Positions 1 to 8,470 of a DNA stretch of 39,705 nucleotides are shown one piece after another (position 1 is the first letter of the stretch; every line of letters starts with the position of its first letter). The notes below the pieces were generated by a model. That model made no database searches. It was not told where the DNA came from and saw nothing but the letters and a program-made list of their open reading frames with translations. Made by a program: the position numbers and the translations under genes. The stretch is from Bacteroidales bacterium UBA3834. Lineage in GTDB: Bacteria; Bacteroidota; Bacteroidia; Bacteroidales; P3. Location of the stretch: NCBI GenBank assembly GCA_002392965.1, contig DGIA01000031.1, positions 1 to 39,705 of the forward strand, given 5' to 3'.

Positions 1-26
1 GATTTTTAGTGGACAGCAATGTCATA

Positions 27-1427
27 TTATTTTAATTGTTTGCATATCGTCTCGAACAGTTCGGCGCTCAGCTTCTTGGCGACAAACTTGTGTGTCTCGT
101 TCTCCACAAGGTAGATCTGCGGGGTGGTCTGTATGTCATAGACTTCGCGCCAATCGACGTTGGCCTCGGCGCCGTTGAGGTTGATCCAGCGTGGGTTGGT
201 CATGTGGTGGTCGGCGAGGAATTTCTTCCACTTCACCACCGTGCCCTCGTCGGGTTCGGAGAGGATGGCGAAGGCGGTCAGATTGAGCGAGTCGGCCATA
301 CGGTCGAACACCTTGTAGATGGCAGGGATGATCTCGCGGCAGTGGCCGCAGGTGGGGCTCCAGAAGAGAAGCAGGGTGTAGCGTCCGGGCATGTGATGCA
401 GCGATGCAGGCCGGTGGAGGGTGTCGAAGAGAATCAGCTCGGGAGCCTCACGGCCTACCAGCAGACGCTCCCACTTGGTGGCGCGTTCCACCTCGTGGTC
501 GATGCCCGAGGGGGACATCCAGAAGGCTTTGCCGGTGGCGTAGTAACGCTGCACCATGTGCACATACACCTCGTCATAGACCATCACGTTGCTCTGAAGG
601 AACTTCTCGGTGGTGGTGTGCACCAGCCACTTGAAGACCTCGGGCGAAGGTTCGGCCCGGTCCATCAGGCTGTCGAGCAGCGGGATGATGGCCGCTGGCG
701 GCAGGCCCTGCATGTGCTTGTCGATATAGTCGGACACGCGCTGATAGAACACCGACTTGGGGGTACGCACCAGGAAGTCGTCGTCGAGGGGCATGTTGTC
801 GAAGTAATGGTGCATGAACCAGAAGTAGCGGTCGTTGCCCTGCAGGCTGTCGGGCGGCGCGGCAGGATCTTTGGTGGCCATCATCATGCGGGAGACCATG
901 GCGTCGGGATTGGATTCGACGAACGCCAAACGGATGCTGTCGAGCCGCAGGTACTGGCGACGACGGTATGCCCCATAGGAGGAATCGTCCATCTCGCCTT
1001 TGGCGTTTTCCATTTCCTCATAGATTTTCTCCGAGGCGCGGTGGAAGTTGAAGAACACGGTGTTCTGCTTCGAGCCCTTGACCTCCATGTTGCGCTGCCA
1101 GTCGCGCTGGTCGGTGTGGAACTTGAAGTTGGGTTTCTCGTGGTAAACCACGAAATCGACATACTGTCCTTTCTGGTTGTTGAAGAAATAGAGGCCGGGG
1201 AGGAGTTCACGGTCGCCCTCGAAGACATACTTTCCATGGCCGTTGTTGTAGGCCGTGTCGAGGATGCGCAGGCTCTCGGCATAGTAGTAGCCGAGGAGCA
1301 TCATGGTGTCACGGTTGTTGTCGATCTGCAGGGTGAACTTGTAGCCGGGCTTGGCCACCGCCAGCAGCGGCAACATGAGCATAATGAGTAAGAGCTTGAA
1401 TCGTTTCATCGTTCCATTGTTTTTCAT
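27..1427 (-). CDS. Exported thioredoxin-like protein (DUF4369/DUF5106-like N-terminus, TlpA-type C-terminus)
   Basis: The 466-residue protein starts with a signal peptide (hydrophobic run at about residues 9-25 ending in LLAVA). Residues about 30-130 are beta-rich and resemble the DUF4369 lipocalin-like domain, and the helical middle (about 130-310) resembles DUF5106, a Bacteroidota-specific companion of thioredoxin folds. The C-terminal 140 residues are a TlpA-like thioredoxin domain with the active site CGHC at 360-363 after LLFWSPT and a cis-proline in TTP at about 434-436. Such proteins reduce or isomerise disulfides in the periplasm. A second ATG six codons later (MKRF) would give a more typical signal peptide start and cannot be excluded. 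It lies 92 bases downstream of mnmE on the same strand, so cotranscription is possible. The specific substrate is unknown. Confidence 0.85.
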   Translation of the reverse strand: MKNNGTMKRFKLLLIMLMLPLLAVAKPGYKFTLQIDNNRDTMMLLGYYYAESLRILDTAYNNGHGKYVFEGDRELLPGLYFFNNQKGQYVDFVVYHEKPNFKFHTDQRDWQRNMEVKGSKQNTVFFNFHRASEKIYEEMENAKGEMDDSSYGAYRRRQYLRLDSIRLAFVESNPDAMVSRMMMATKDPAAPPDSLQGNDRYFWFMHHYFDNMPLDDDFLVRTPKSVFYQRVSDYIDKHMQGLPPAAIIPLLDSLMDRAEPSPEVFKWLVHTTTEKFLQSNVMVYDEVYVHMVQRYYATGKAFWMSPSGIDHEVERATKWERLLVGREAPELILFDTLHRPASLHHMPGRYTLLLFWSPTCGHCREIIPAIYKVFDRMADSLNLTAFAILSEPDEGTVVKWKKFLADHHMTNPRWINLNGAEANVDWREVYDIQTTPQIYLVENETHKFVAKKLSAELFETICKQLK

Positions 1428-1519
1428 TTAACGGGATTCGGGGTCCATTATTGTGGTTTCCTTTACCTATAAAGATGCCGAAGTTCCTTGATCTGGCTCA
1501 TTGTTTTAACATTTTTGTT

Positions 1520-2854
1520 TCATTTTCCGATGCAGAACCGCGAGAAGATGTTTCCCAGGACCTCGCTGTTGGTTACCTCGCCGGTGACGGTGCCGAGGTG
1601 GTAGAGTGCATCGCGGAGGTCGATGGCCACCAGGTCGGCCGGGATGCCGTCCCTGAGCCCCTGCGCCACATGGAGGAGCGCTTCGTTGCTGCGCCCCAGC
1701 GCATCGTAATGGCGGGCGTTGGTGAGCAGAGTCTGGCTGGCGGTGCCGACGTCGCTGCCGACAGCCTCGACCATGGCCTTCCTCAGATGTTCCAGGCCGG
1801 CGCCTGTGCGCGACGACACGGCGATGCCTTGCTTCGCGTCTTCGCCGGAGGAGGTGGCCAGGTCCGTCTTGTTGAGCACAAGCCAGAGATGCTTGTCGGA
1901 GAGCTTCACACCGGCCTCCTGCAGCGACTGCATATCGTCGAGAGCCTCCGACAACGGGCGGGTGGCATCGTGGACATACAGGACGATGTCGGCGGCGGCG
2001 GCGGCGGCAATGGCACGATCGATGCCCATGTTCTCCAGAGGGTCGTCGGTGTGGTGCAGTCCTGCGGTGTCGATCAGGCGGAAGGTGTAGCCGTCGATAT
2101 TGAAGGTCTCCTCCACCGTGTCGCGCGTGGTGCCGGCGATAGGACTGACGATGGCACGGTCGTCGGCAAGCAACGCATTAAGCAACGACGACTTGCCGGC
2201 ATTGGGACGGCCGATGATGGCTGTCGGGATACCGCGTTTGAGGGCATTGCCGAGGTGAAAGGTGCCTCGCAGGGCCGTGATCTGGGTGTTGGCGTCCTCG
2301 ACAAGGGAAAGCAGCCGGGTACGGTCGGCGAACTCGACATCCTCCTGGCTAAAATCCAGTTCCAGTTCCAGGAGGCTGGCGAGGTCGAGGAGCTGCTGCC
2401 GCAGTTCCCTGAGTTTCTGTGCATATCCACCACGCAGCTGACTGACTGCCAGCCGATGCTGCTGGGGAGTGACGGCTTCGATGAGGTCGGCCACCGCCTC
2501 GGCCTGCGACAGATTGAGACGTCCGTGACGGAAGGCTCGGAGGGTGAACTCGCCCGGCTCGGCCAGTCGTGCACCGCCATCCACCAAGGCTTGCACCAAA
2601 GCCTGCTGCAGGTAGAGCGAACCATGGCAGGTCAACTCCACGGTAGGCTCGCCGGTATAGCCTCGGGGGTAATAGACGGCGATGATGTCGTCCAACTCGC
2701 CGAAACGGCAATAAACGGCATGGCGCGGAGGCAAATCCTCGACGCTGAGGTGCTGCAAAGCCAACGGCAACGCGTGGGCACCGCTCAACCGCAGCAGAGC
2801 CACCCCTCCCACCCCATGGGGTGTGGAAACGGCCACGATGGTGTCATCGCTCAT
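1520..2854 (-). CDS. mnmE: tRNA uridine-5-carboxymethylaminomethyl modification GTPase MnmE (TrmE)
   Basis: MnmE works with MnmG to install the 5-carboxymethylaminomethyl group on the wobble uridine of certain tRNAs. All hallmarks are present in 444 residues: the N-terminal tetrahydrofolate-binding domain starting DTIVAVSTPHG, the G1 loop GRPNAGKS at 215-222, switch GTTRD at 241-245, G3 DTAG at 262-265, G4 NKTD at 328-331, and the C-terminal CIGK (441-444) carrying the catalytic Cys. I chose the ATG at 2854 (MSDDT) rather than an in-frame GTG six bases upstream. Either way it overlaps the preceding membrane-protein gene (11 bases with the ATG), which suggests translational coupling in the uvrA operon. 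Length matches the family. Confidence 0.97.
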   Translation of the reverse strand: MSDDTIVAVSTPHGVGGVALLRLSGAHALPLALQHLSVEDLPPRHAVYCRFGELDDIIAVYYPRGYTGEPTVELTCHGSLYLQQALVQALVDGGARLAEPGEFTLRAFRHGRLNLSQAEAVADLIEAVTPQQHRLAVSQLRGGYAQKLRELRQQLLDLASLLELELDFSQEDVEFADRTRLLSLVEDANTQITALRGTFHLGNALKRGIPTAIIGRPNAGKSSLLNALLADDRAIVSPIAGTTRDTVEETFNIDGYTFRLIDTAGLHHTDDPLENMGIDRAIAAAAAADIVLYVHDATRPLSEALDDMQSLQEAGVKLSDKHLWLVLNKTDLATSSGEDAKQGIAVSSRTGAGLEHLRKAMVEAVGSDVGTASQTLLTNARHYDALGRSNEALLHVAQGLRDGIPADLVAIDLRDALYHLGTVTGEVTNSEVLGNIFSRFCIGK

Positions 2855-3329
2855 TGTCACCGATATATCTGTTTCCGAACAACGAATGCATTTCCTCGTC
2901 GGTCAAGCCCAAATCGACCTTGATGCGGTACATATTGGGGTAGTTGAGGAAGAGCACCAGCACGGTGACAATGGCCAACATGAGCAACGGATTGCGGGCG
3001 GAAAGGAGTGTGAAAGCGCAGAGCAGCACCACCACAGCCAGCATGGTGAGGTAGAGCGAACGAACATGGGCGGCATAACCGCCGAGCTTGGCTTCCAGCC
3101 CATCGGACTGGCGCAGACGGGGCACTGTGCGGCGCACGGTGAGCAGCGTCATACTGACCGAGAGTACCGCCAACACGGCACCTGCAACGAGCATCCATTG
3201 CGAGGTGTAGGCGGAAGGATAGAAGCGCCAGGGGCTGAGGTAGATGAACAGGACTGTCAGAATCACCATCCCCACCGACCCCCAGAGGCCGATGGCGGAC
3301 GAACGACGGATGGTCTTGATATGTTTCAT
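2844..3329 (-). CDS. Four-helix inner-membrane protein of unknown function
   Basis: This 161-residue protein is not a family I recognise. Hydrophobic segments at about residues 11-33, 45-65, 92-110 and 113-130 predict four transmembrane helices, with a basic loop (RRTVPRLRQ) between helices 2 and 3 and a polar tail of about 30 residues containing GLTDEEMHSLFGNRY. The start is set by a 4-base ATGA overlap with the uvrA stop (3326-3329); a further in-frame start 12 codons upstream would lie inside uvrA and is unlikely. Its 3' end overlaps mnmE. Translational coupling to both a DNA repair gene and a tRNA modification gene is clear from the sequence, but a functional link is not implied by it. 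Confidence 0.85.
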   Translation of the reverse strand: MKHIKTIRRSSAIGLWGSVGMVILTVLFIYLSPWRFYPSAYTSQWMLVAGAVLAVLSVSMTLLTVRRTVPRLRQSDGLEAKLGGYAAHVRSLYLTMLAVVVLLCAFTLLSARNPLLMLAIVTVLVLFLNYPNMYRIKVDLGLTDEEMHSLFGNRYIGDNER

Positions 3330-6073
3330 AACTTTAAGTATTTGGCAGTATAGGATTCCTCGCACTTAACCAGGTCCTCGGGTGTGCCGCAGAAAACCAC
3401 ACGGCCACCACGTTCTCCACCCTCGGGTCCGAGGTCGATGACCCAGTCGGCACACTTGATGATATCATGGTGATGTTCAACGACGATGATGCTGTGACCA
3501 CGTTCGATGAGACGGTCGAAAGCCGCCAGCAGCTTGCGGATGTCGTGGAAATGCAAGCCCGTGGAAGGCTCGTCGAAGATGAAAAGCATGGGACGTTCCT
3601 GGGCCTCGCCATGAACAAGATAGGACGCCAGCTTGATGCGCTGGGCTTCGCCGCCGCTGAGCGACGACGAGGACTGTCCGAGTTTGAGATAACCCAGACC
3701 GACATCCTGCAAAGGTTTGAGACGGGTATAGACGGAACGTGTTTCGTCGGCATCGAAGAACTCGCATGCCTGATCGACAGTCATATCCAGCACATCGCTG
3801 ATATTCTTCCCCTTGTAAAGCACCTCGAGGGCTTCGGCCTTGTAGCGGGAACCGTGGCACTCTTCGCAGAGAAGGTGCACGTCGCTCATAAACTGCATAC
3901 TGACGGTGACGTAGCCCTCACCCTCACAGGCATCGCAACGCCCCCCTTCGACATTGAAGGAGAAGAAACCGCTTTTGTAGCCGCGCGATTTGGCCAACGG
4001 CTGCTGGGCATAGAGCGAACGCACCTCGTCGAAAACCTTCATGTAGGTGGCAGGATTGGAGCGGGAGGACCGTCCTATGGGGTTCTGATCGACCAACTCG
4101 ACTGCAGCCAGACGCCGTATGTCGCCTTCGACGGAGACGCTGTCGCCCACATAGTCGGCATTACCTTCCATGCGACGCTGAAGAACATCGTAGAGAACCC
4201 GCTTGATAAGGCTTGTCTTGCCCGAGCCGCTGACGCCTGTAACCACGGTAAGCACCCCGAGCGGAATATCCACATCGATGTGCTTGAGGTTGTTACAATA
4301 GGCTCCGTGGATACTGATGCGGTCGCGCCATGGGCGGCGGAGTGCCGGCACCGGTATGCTCTTGCGTCCGAGAAGGTAGTCGGCTGTGAGGGAGCGCCGG
4401 GCTTTGGAGAGGTTGTCAGGTGTCCCGGAATAGACCACTTCTCCACCCAGGCGTCCCGCCTCGGGGCCGATATCGACCAGCCAGTCGGCCGAGCGGATGA
4501 TGTCTTCGTCGTGCTCCACCACTATAACGGTATTGCCGAGGTCGCGCAACTGCTTGAGTACTGCGATGAGACGGGCAGTATCGCGGCTGTGGAGGCCAAT
4601 GGACGGCTCGTCGAGGATGTACATGGACCCCACCAGGGAAGAGCCGAGCGAGGTGGCCAAGTTGATGCGCTGGCTTTCGCCGCCGCTGAGCGATCGGCTT
4701 TCACGGCTGAGGGTGAGGTAACCGAGTCCCACATCGAGGAGGTAACCCACACGGTGGCGGAGTTCGGTGAGGATGCGCTCGACGGTCTTGCTTTCGCTGT
4801 CGGTGAGTTGAATGGTTTCGAGCCACATGGAGAGTTCCTCGACAGGCATGGCTACCAATTCGCTGATGCTTTTCCCCGACACCTTCACGTAGTCGGCATC
4901 CTTGCGCAGACGGCGACCGTGGCAGTCGGGACAACGGGTACGGCCCCGGTAGCGGGCCAGCATCACACGGTATTGTATCTTGTAGCTTTGGCTTTCCACC
5001 CAACGGAAGAAGCCGTCGATGCCTTCCCAAGTACCGTCGCCGTGCCAGAGGATATCCTTCTGCTCGGGAGTGAGCTCGTAGTAGGGCTTATGGATGGGAA
5101 AGTCGATGACGGCGGCATGCCGGACGAACTCACGCTTGACGTCCTGCATCTTGTCGCCATTCCAGCAGACCACAGCATTTTCATAGATACTGCGGCTCTT
5201 GTTGGGGACCACCAGATTCTCGTCGATACCGATAATACTTCCGTAACCTTGGCAGGTAGGGCAAGCGCCATAGGGGTTGTTGAACGAGAAAAAATTGGGG
5301 TTAGGCTTCTCGAAGGTGATGCCGTCGGCCTCGAAACGGTTGCTGAAGTCGGAAACCATGCCTCCGACCTCCATGATACGGCAACTGCCTCTCCCTTCGA
5401 AGAATGCGGCCTGGACACTCTCGGCGATGCGGGCCATCTGGCTGTCGTCACCGGGGGTGAGTTCGACTCGGTCGATTACCAAAAAAACGTCATCGTCAAG
5501 GGGGATGGCTGCAGAGTCCTCAATACGTACCACCGTACCTTTGACCATGATACGTTGATAGCCTTCCTGACCAAGGATGTCAATCTGGGAACGGAGGGGT
5601 CTCTCCTTGGAATCATACAGGGGGGAAAGGATGAACACCTTGCCGGAGAGTCGGGAGATGTGATCGACCACATCGCTGACGGAGTGCCGCTTTACCTCTA
5701 CACCGCTGACAGGAGAGAATGTACGTCCGATACGTGCAAAGAGGAGTTTGAGGTATTCGTAGATTTCGGTCTGGGTACCGACGGTGGATCGGGGATTGGT
5801 AGTATTCACCTTTTGCTCTATAGCCACAGCGGGAGCCAACCCGTGGATGTAATCGACGTCGGGTTTGGACATACGGCCGAGGAACTGTCGGGCATAGGAG
5901 GAGAGACTTTCGACATAACGTCGCTGACCTTCGGCGAAAAGGGTATCGAATGCCAATGAAGATTTACCGCTTCCGCTGAGGCCGGTGATGACAATCAGCT
6001 TACCCTTCGGAAGGGTGAGGTCAATATTCTTCAGGTTGTTGGCGCGAGCGCCATGGATGATGATATCACTCAT
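3326..6073 (-). CDS. uvrA: Excinuclease ABC subunit A
   Basis: UvrA is the damage-recognition ATPase of nucleotide excision repair and loads UvrB. The 915-residue protein has two ABC ATPase halves: Walker A GLSGSGKS at 31-38 and GVSGSGKT at 613-620; signature LSGGE at about 462-466 and 805-809; Walker B followed by LDEPSIGLH and FDEPSTGLH. Zinc ligands are visible as CPTC (271-274) paired with CPDC (381-384) and as the C-terminal CDAC...CEEC module (713-716, 736-739) that contacts damaged DNA. The UvrB-interaction region lies at about 120-250. It overlaps the upstream exported-protein gene by ATGA at 6070-6073 and the downstream membrane-protein gene by ATGA at 3326-3329. Length is slightly shorter than the 940-residue E. 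coli protein but complete. Confidence 0.98.
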   Translation of the reverse strand: MSDIIIHGARANNLKNIDLTLPKGKLIVITGLSGSGKSSLAFDTLFAEGQRRYVESLSSYARQFLGRMSKPDVDYIHGLAPAVAIEQKVNTTNPRSTVGTQTEIYEYLKLLFARIGRTFSPVSGVEVKRHSVSDVVDHISRLSGKVFILSPLYDSKERPLRSQIDILGQEGYQRIMVKGTVVRIEDSAAIPLDDDVFLVIDRVELTPGDDSQMARIAESVQAAFFEGRGSCRIMEVGGMVSDFSNRFEADGITFEKPNPNFFSFNNPYGACPTCQGYGSIIGIDENLVVPNKSRSIYENAVVCWNGDKMQDVKREFVRHAAVIDFPIHKPYYELTPEQKDILWHGDGTWEGIDGFFRWVESQSYKIQYRVMLARYRGRTRCPDCHGRRLRKDADYVKVSGKSISELVAMPVEELSMWLETIQLTDSESKTVERILTELRHRVGYLLDVGLGYLTLSRESRSLSGGESQRINLATSLGSSLVGSMYILDEPSIGLHSRDTARLIAVLKQLRDLGNTVIVVEHDEDIIRSADWLVDIGPEAGRLGGEVVYSGTPDNLSKARRSLTADYLLGRKSIPVPALRRPWRDRISIHGAYCNNLKHIDVDIPLGVLTVVTGVSGSGKTSLIKRVLYDVLQRRMEGNADYVGDSVSVEGDIRRLAAVELVDQNPIGRSSRSNPATYMKVFDEVRSLYAQQPLAKSRGYKSGFFSFNVEGGRCDACEGEGYVTVSMQFMSDVHLLCEECHGSRYKAEALEVLYKGKNISDVLDMTVDQACEFFDADETRSVYTRLKPLQDVGLGYLKLGQSSSSLSGGEAQRIKLASYLVHGEAQERPMLFIFDEPSTGLHFHDIRKLLAAFDRLIERGHSIIVVEHHHDIIKCADWVIDLGPEGGERGGRVVFCGTPEDLVKCEESYTAKYLKL

Positions 6074-7512
6074 TTGGTGAACTTGAGTTGGGCCTGCCGG
6101 ACTTTATTCCCGTTGGCCGAATAGAGGGCGAAGACGCCGTCGCTACGACGGATGGCCCGCAGGTGGCTGTGTTTGGTTTTGGCTTCCACCAGCAGCTTCT
6201 GTACTTCGCCGAGAGGATTGAGTGTATAGATAATCAGATTGGATTTATTTCCAAGTTCGAGAGTCTTGGCCTCTTTGGCAATTGCATAATCCAGCGGGGC
6301 CTTGGGGTGCTCAGACTTGACGATATAGGCGTTGGATCCGTCGGAGAGCAAGGAAACCTTGATCAGGTCGTCACCCTTCTTCTGCATGTCGCTGCGGCGG
6401 ATATTCTTCACCCAAAGCAGTTTGCCATCATTGTCAATGGCCAGGCAATGCAGTCCGGCAGCATAGGACACCGATGTAAGGGTACCGTTGGACTCGGCAT
6501 TCTCGGTGCGGAATGCACGGCCGGCGACCATCATGGCACCATAGCTGGTGGGGACGCAGGCAAGCGTGCGCACATGGTCGGCACGCTGTTCGCGCTGCAC
6601 CTTCTTGGTCGCTTTGTTGTAGAAGATATTGACATCCTCATTCATAAAGGGACGCAGGAGGAAATTGGAAAGAACGGCTGAGTCAATGTTGAAAGACATC
6701 GCGATAATGCCACCGGTACTCTTCCCGTCCTCGGCCAGAAATGTACCCATGGCAAGAGCGTGGCTGCCATTGACGGCGGCAAGCTGGATTTCCTTGACGG
6801 GGTCGCATCTGACCACGGCGGCATAACTATTGGCTGTGGTTTGGGTGAGAATGTTGAATATGAAACGGGTGTCTTCGTACTCACCTTCTTCAAGGCCAAG
6901 GGTGACGATGCGTCCGTCATCGGTGACCAACATGTTGTGCATCGAGCCCAGGGCGAACTCTTTGTCCCACAATGTCCGAAGGCCTCCATCAAACATAATG
7001 ATTTCGGTACGATACTGCATACTCTCGGACATCCTGACAATCGACACCATCGCGGTGTATTTCCCGTTGGAAGAAGTGGCTGCCCACACAAAACACTGGT
7101 CTTTCTTGCCGTACGTGAAGAGTTCCACCGTATCGACCGGGAACGCAACAAGGCTGTCAAGGTTCACACGGCAGGAAAGTACCGTCGTCTGTCGCTTGAC
7201 GCTTCGGTCAACCAGGAGAACAGCCGCGTAGTTGCCGTCAAGGGTGGCAGCAAGCACTTCGGCATTGTTGCTACGAGGGATATCGACCACATGGAGGGTT
7301 TCAAGATTCTGGTCGGTAAGCACCACATGCTTGATATGCTTTTTGCCCTCGAAAACCCAACAATCGAGTCCGTTGTGTGTACCTAGCCAATTGCCATTAG
7401 CCAAATTATCTATATCTACATGCTTGCTCTCGAGACCCTTCGACAAAACGGCCTGCTGAGCTGCCAGAGGTCCCACAAAGGCGAGGATGAGGAGTAACAC
7501 CAATCTTTTCAT
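6070..7512 (-). CDS. Exported protein of unknown function, probable beta-propeller-like
   Basis: The protein has 480 residues and no family I can name. It begins with a clear signal peptide (MKRLVLLLILAFVGPLAAQ, cleavage after AAQ or AQ). The rest consists of alternating short beta-rich blocks with recurring phrases of the kind 'DDGRIVTLG', 'SNGKYTAMVSI', 'LDGNYAAVLLVD' and 'NDGKLLWVKNI', which resemble the blades of PQQ/WD-type beta-propellers; this fold is an inference. Lysine/glutamine-rich C-terminus ends KLKF-like (AQLKFTK). It is the first gene of the uvrA chain and its stop overlaps the uvrA start (ATGA). It is divergent from the gene at 7731 across a 218-base gap that must carry its promoter. 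Confidence 0.8.
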   Translation of the reverse strand: MKRLVLLLILAFVGPLAAQQAVLSKGLESKHVDIDNLANGNWLGTHNGLDCWVFEGKKHIKHVVLTDQNLETLHVVDIPRSNNAEVLAATLDGNYAAVLLVDRSVKRQTTVLSCRVNLDSLVAFPVDTVELFTYGKKDQCFVWAATSSNGKYTAMVSIVRMSESMQYRTEIIMFDGGLRTLWDKEFALGSMHNMLVTDDGRIVTLGLEEGEYEDTRFIFNILTQTTANSYAAVVRCDPVKEIQLAAVNGSHALAMGTFLAEDGKSTGGIIAMSFNIDSAVLSNFLLRPFMNEDVNIFYNKATKKVQREQRADHVRTLACVPTSYGAMMVAGRAFRTENAESNGTLTSVSYAAGLHCLAIDNDGKLLWVKNIRRSDMQKKGDDLIKVSLLSDGSNAYIVKSEHPKAPLDYAIAKEAKTLELGNKSNLIIYTLNPLGEVQKLLVEAKTKHSHLRAIRRSDGVFALYSANGNKVRQAQLKFTK

Positions 7513-7653
7513 ATTCTATAATTTTAATTTTATCGATTCCTGCCAAAGACGTATAAGCCGTCATTATGCATTTTCACTTTCCTGTTATTGCTATTTTTTA
7601 TTTTGAATCAAAATGCAAAAATACGTTTTTTTTCCGACTTGACGCATTTTTTG

Positions 7654-7661
7654 TATCTTTG
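7654..7661 (+). promoter_or_regulatory. Bacteroidota -7 promoter element (TATCTTTG) upstream of the 7731 gene
   Basis: TATCTTTG fits the TAnnTTTG consensus for the primary sigma factor of Bacteroidota and is followed by CA, as at three other places in this window. It lies about 70 bases before the ATG at 7731, predicting a leader of roughly 65 bases. The surrounding 7560-7650 stretch is T-rich; no good TTTG -33 box is seen at the usual 19-21 base spacing. Confidence 0.6.
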
Positions 7662-7730
7662 CATGGTGGGCCTTTTCTTTCCGGCTCCTATTTAATTACT
7701 TTGAATCAACCAATTAAACACATTTTCATC

Positions 7731-8459
7731 ATGAAAAAAACAAGTATTCTCTTCGTCGTTTTCCTCTCTTTTGCGAGCATTGCCTTCCCGCAACATAATC
7801 ATATTGATTTCGCCAGCCTCTGGAATGGAAACAAAGCTTTCAGCTTCAATATCGGCACAGACTTCAACCTGACACCCCGTAGTTTTGGTGTACAGACCCT
7901 CGACATCCATCCTGCCGCCGGGCTCGCCCTTTCCCTCCGCCACGAAGGCGACACCCCCATCAACGACCGCTTCTCTTGGGGATATCAAGTAGAACTCTCA
8001 TACCTGAGTCAAGCCTACCGTTATACCGCCGCCGCCAAAGACCTCTCCACCATCGAGCATGTCACCCTCTCACAATGGGACCTCCAGGCTGATGTGCGCG
8101 TTTCATTAGCCTATTGGCTCAACGATCAGATTGAGCTTCAGGCCGCCGCCGGAATTTACTCGGGGCTTCTCTACGGCCTCACTGGCGAAAGTTTCCAAAC
8201 CTGGACCTCCACCGCCCTCGAAGTCCCCGCCAGCCGCCAGCCCATAAGCAAATTCAGCATCTTCAACTTCGACATGGGCCTGAGCACACTCGTGCAAGCC
8301 AAGTATTACTTCAACAAGAACATCTTCGTGAGCCTCTCGCTGCGCGACAATATTGGACTCAATTTCTTCGGTGACGCTTTCCTGAAGAATCCCTATCTTG
8401 CCCACGGCGGCCAACGCGGCATCATCATGGCCGGCATCGGCTACAAACTGGGCAAATAA
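7731..8459 (+). CDS. Outer-membrane beta-barrel-like protein
   Basis: The 242-residue protein has a signal peptide (MKKTSILFVVFLSFASIAF, cleavage near FPQ). The mature part consists of alternating amphipathic strands separated by turns (for example RFSWGYQVELSYLSQAY, DLQADVRVSLAYWLN, FDMGLSTLVQAKYYFNKN and MAGIGYKLGK), the pattern of small porin-like beta-barrels of the DUF3575/OmpW-like kind, and ends with a glycine/aromatic strand. The start is the ATG at 7731; the frame is open upstream but that part lies in AT-rich promoter DNA. It has its own promoter (TATCTTTG) and converges on porX with only 11 bases between the stops. Exact family unknown. Confidence 0.8.
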   Translation: MKKTSILFVVFLSFASIAFPQHNHIDFASLWNGNKAFSFNIGTDFNLTPRSFGVQTLDIHPAAGLALSLRHEGDTPINDRFSWGYQVELSYLSQAYRYTAAAKDLSTIEHVTLSQWDLQADVRVSLAYWLNDQIELQAAAGIYSGLLYGLTGESFQTWTSTALEVPASRQPISKFSIFNFDMGLSTLVQAKYYFNKNIFVSLSLRDNIGLNFFGDAFLKNPYLAHGGQRGIIMAGIGYKLGK

Positions 8460-8470
8460 ACAGCCAGGTA

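Noticed and set aside
3467..5959. An 830-codon open frame antisense to uvrA
   Set aside because: uvrA on the other strand has every family motif; the antisense frame gives no recognisable domains and exists because of the codon bias of this genome.
8460..8470. Terminator between the 7731 gene and porX
   Set aside because: Only 11 bases separate the stops and no hairpin is evident there; the two transcripts must end inside each other's gene.
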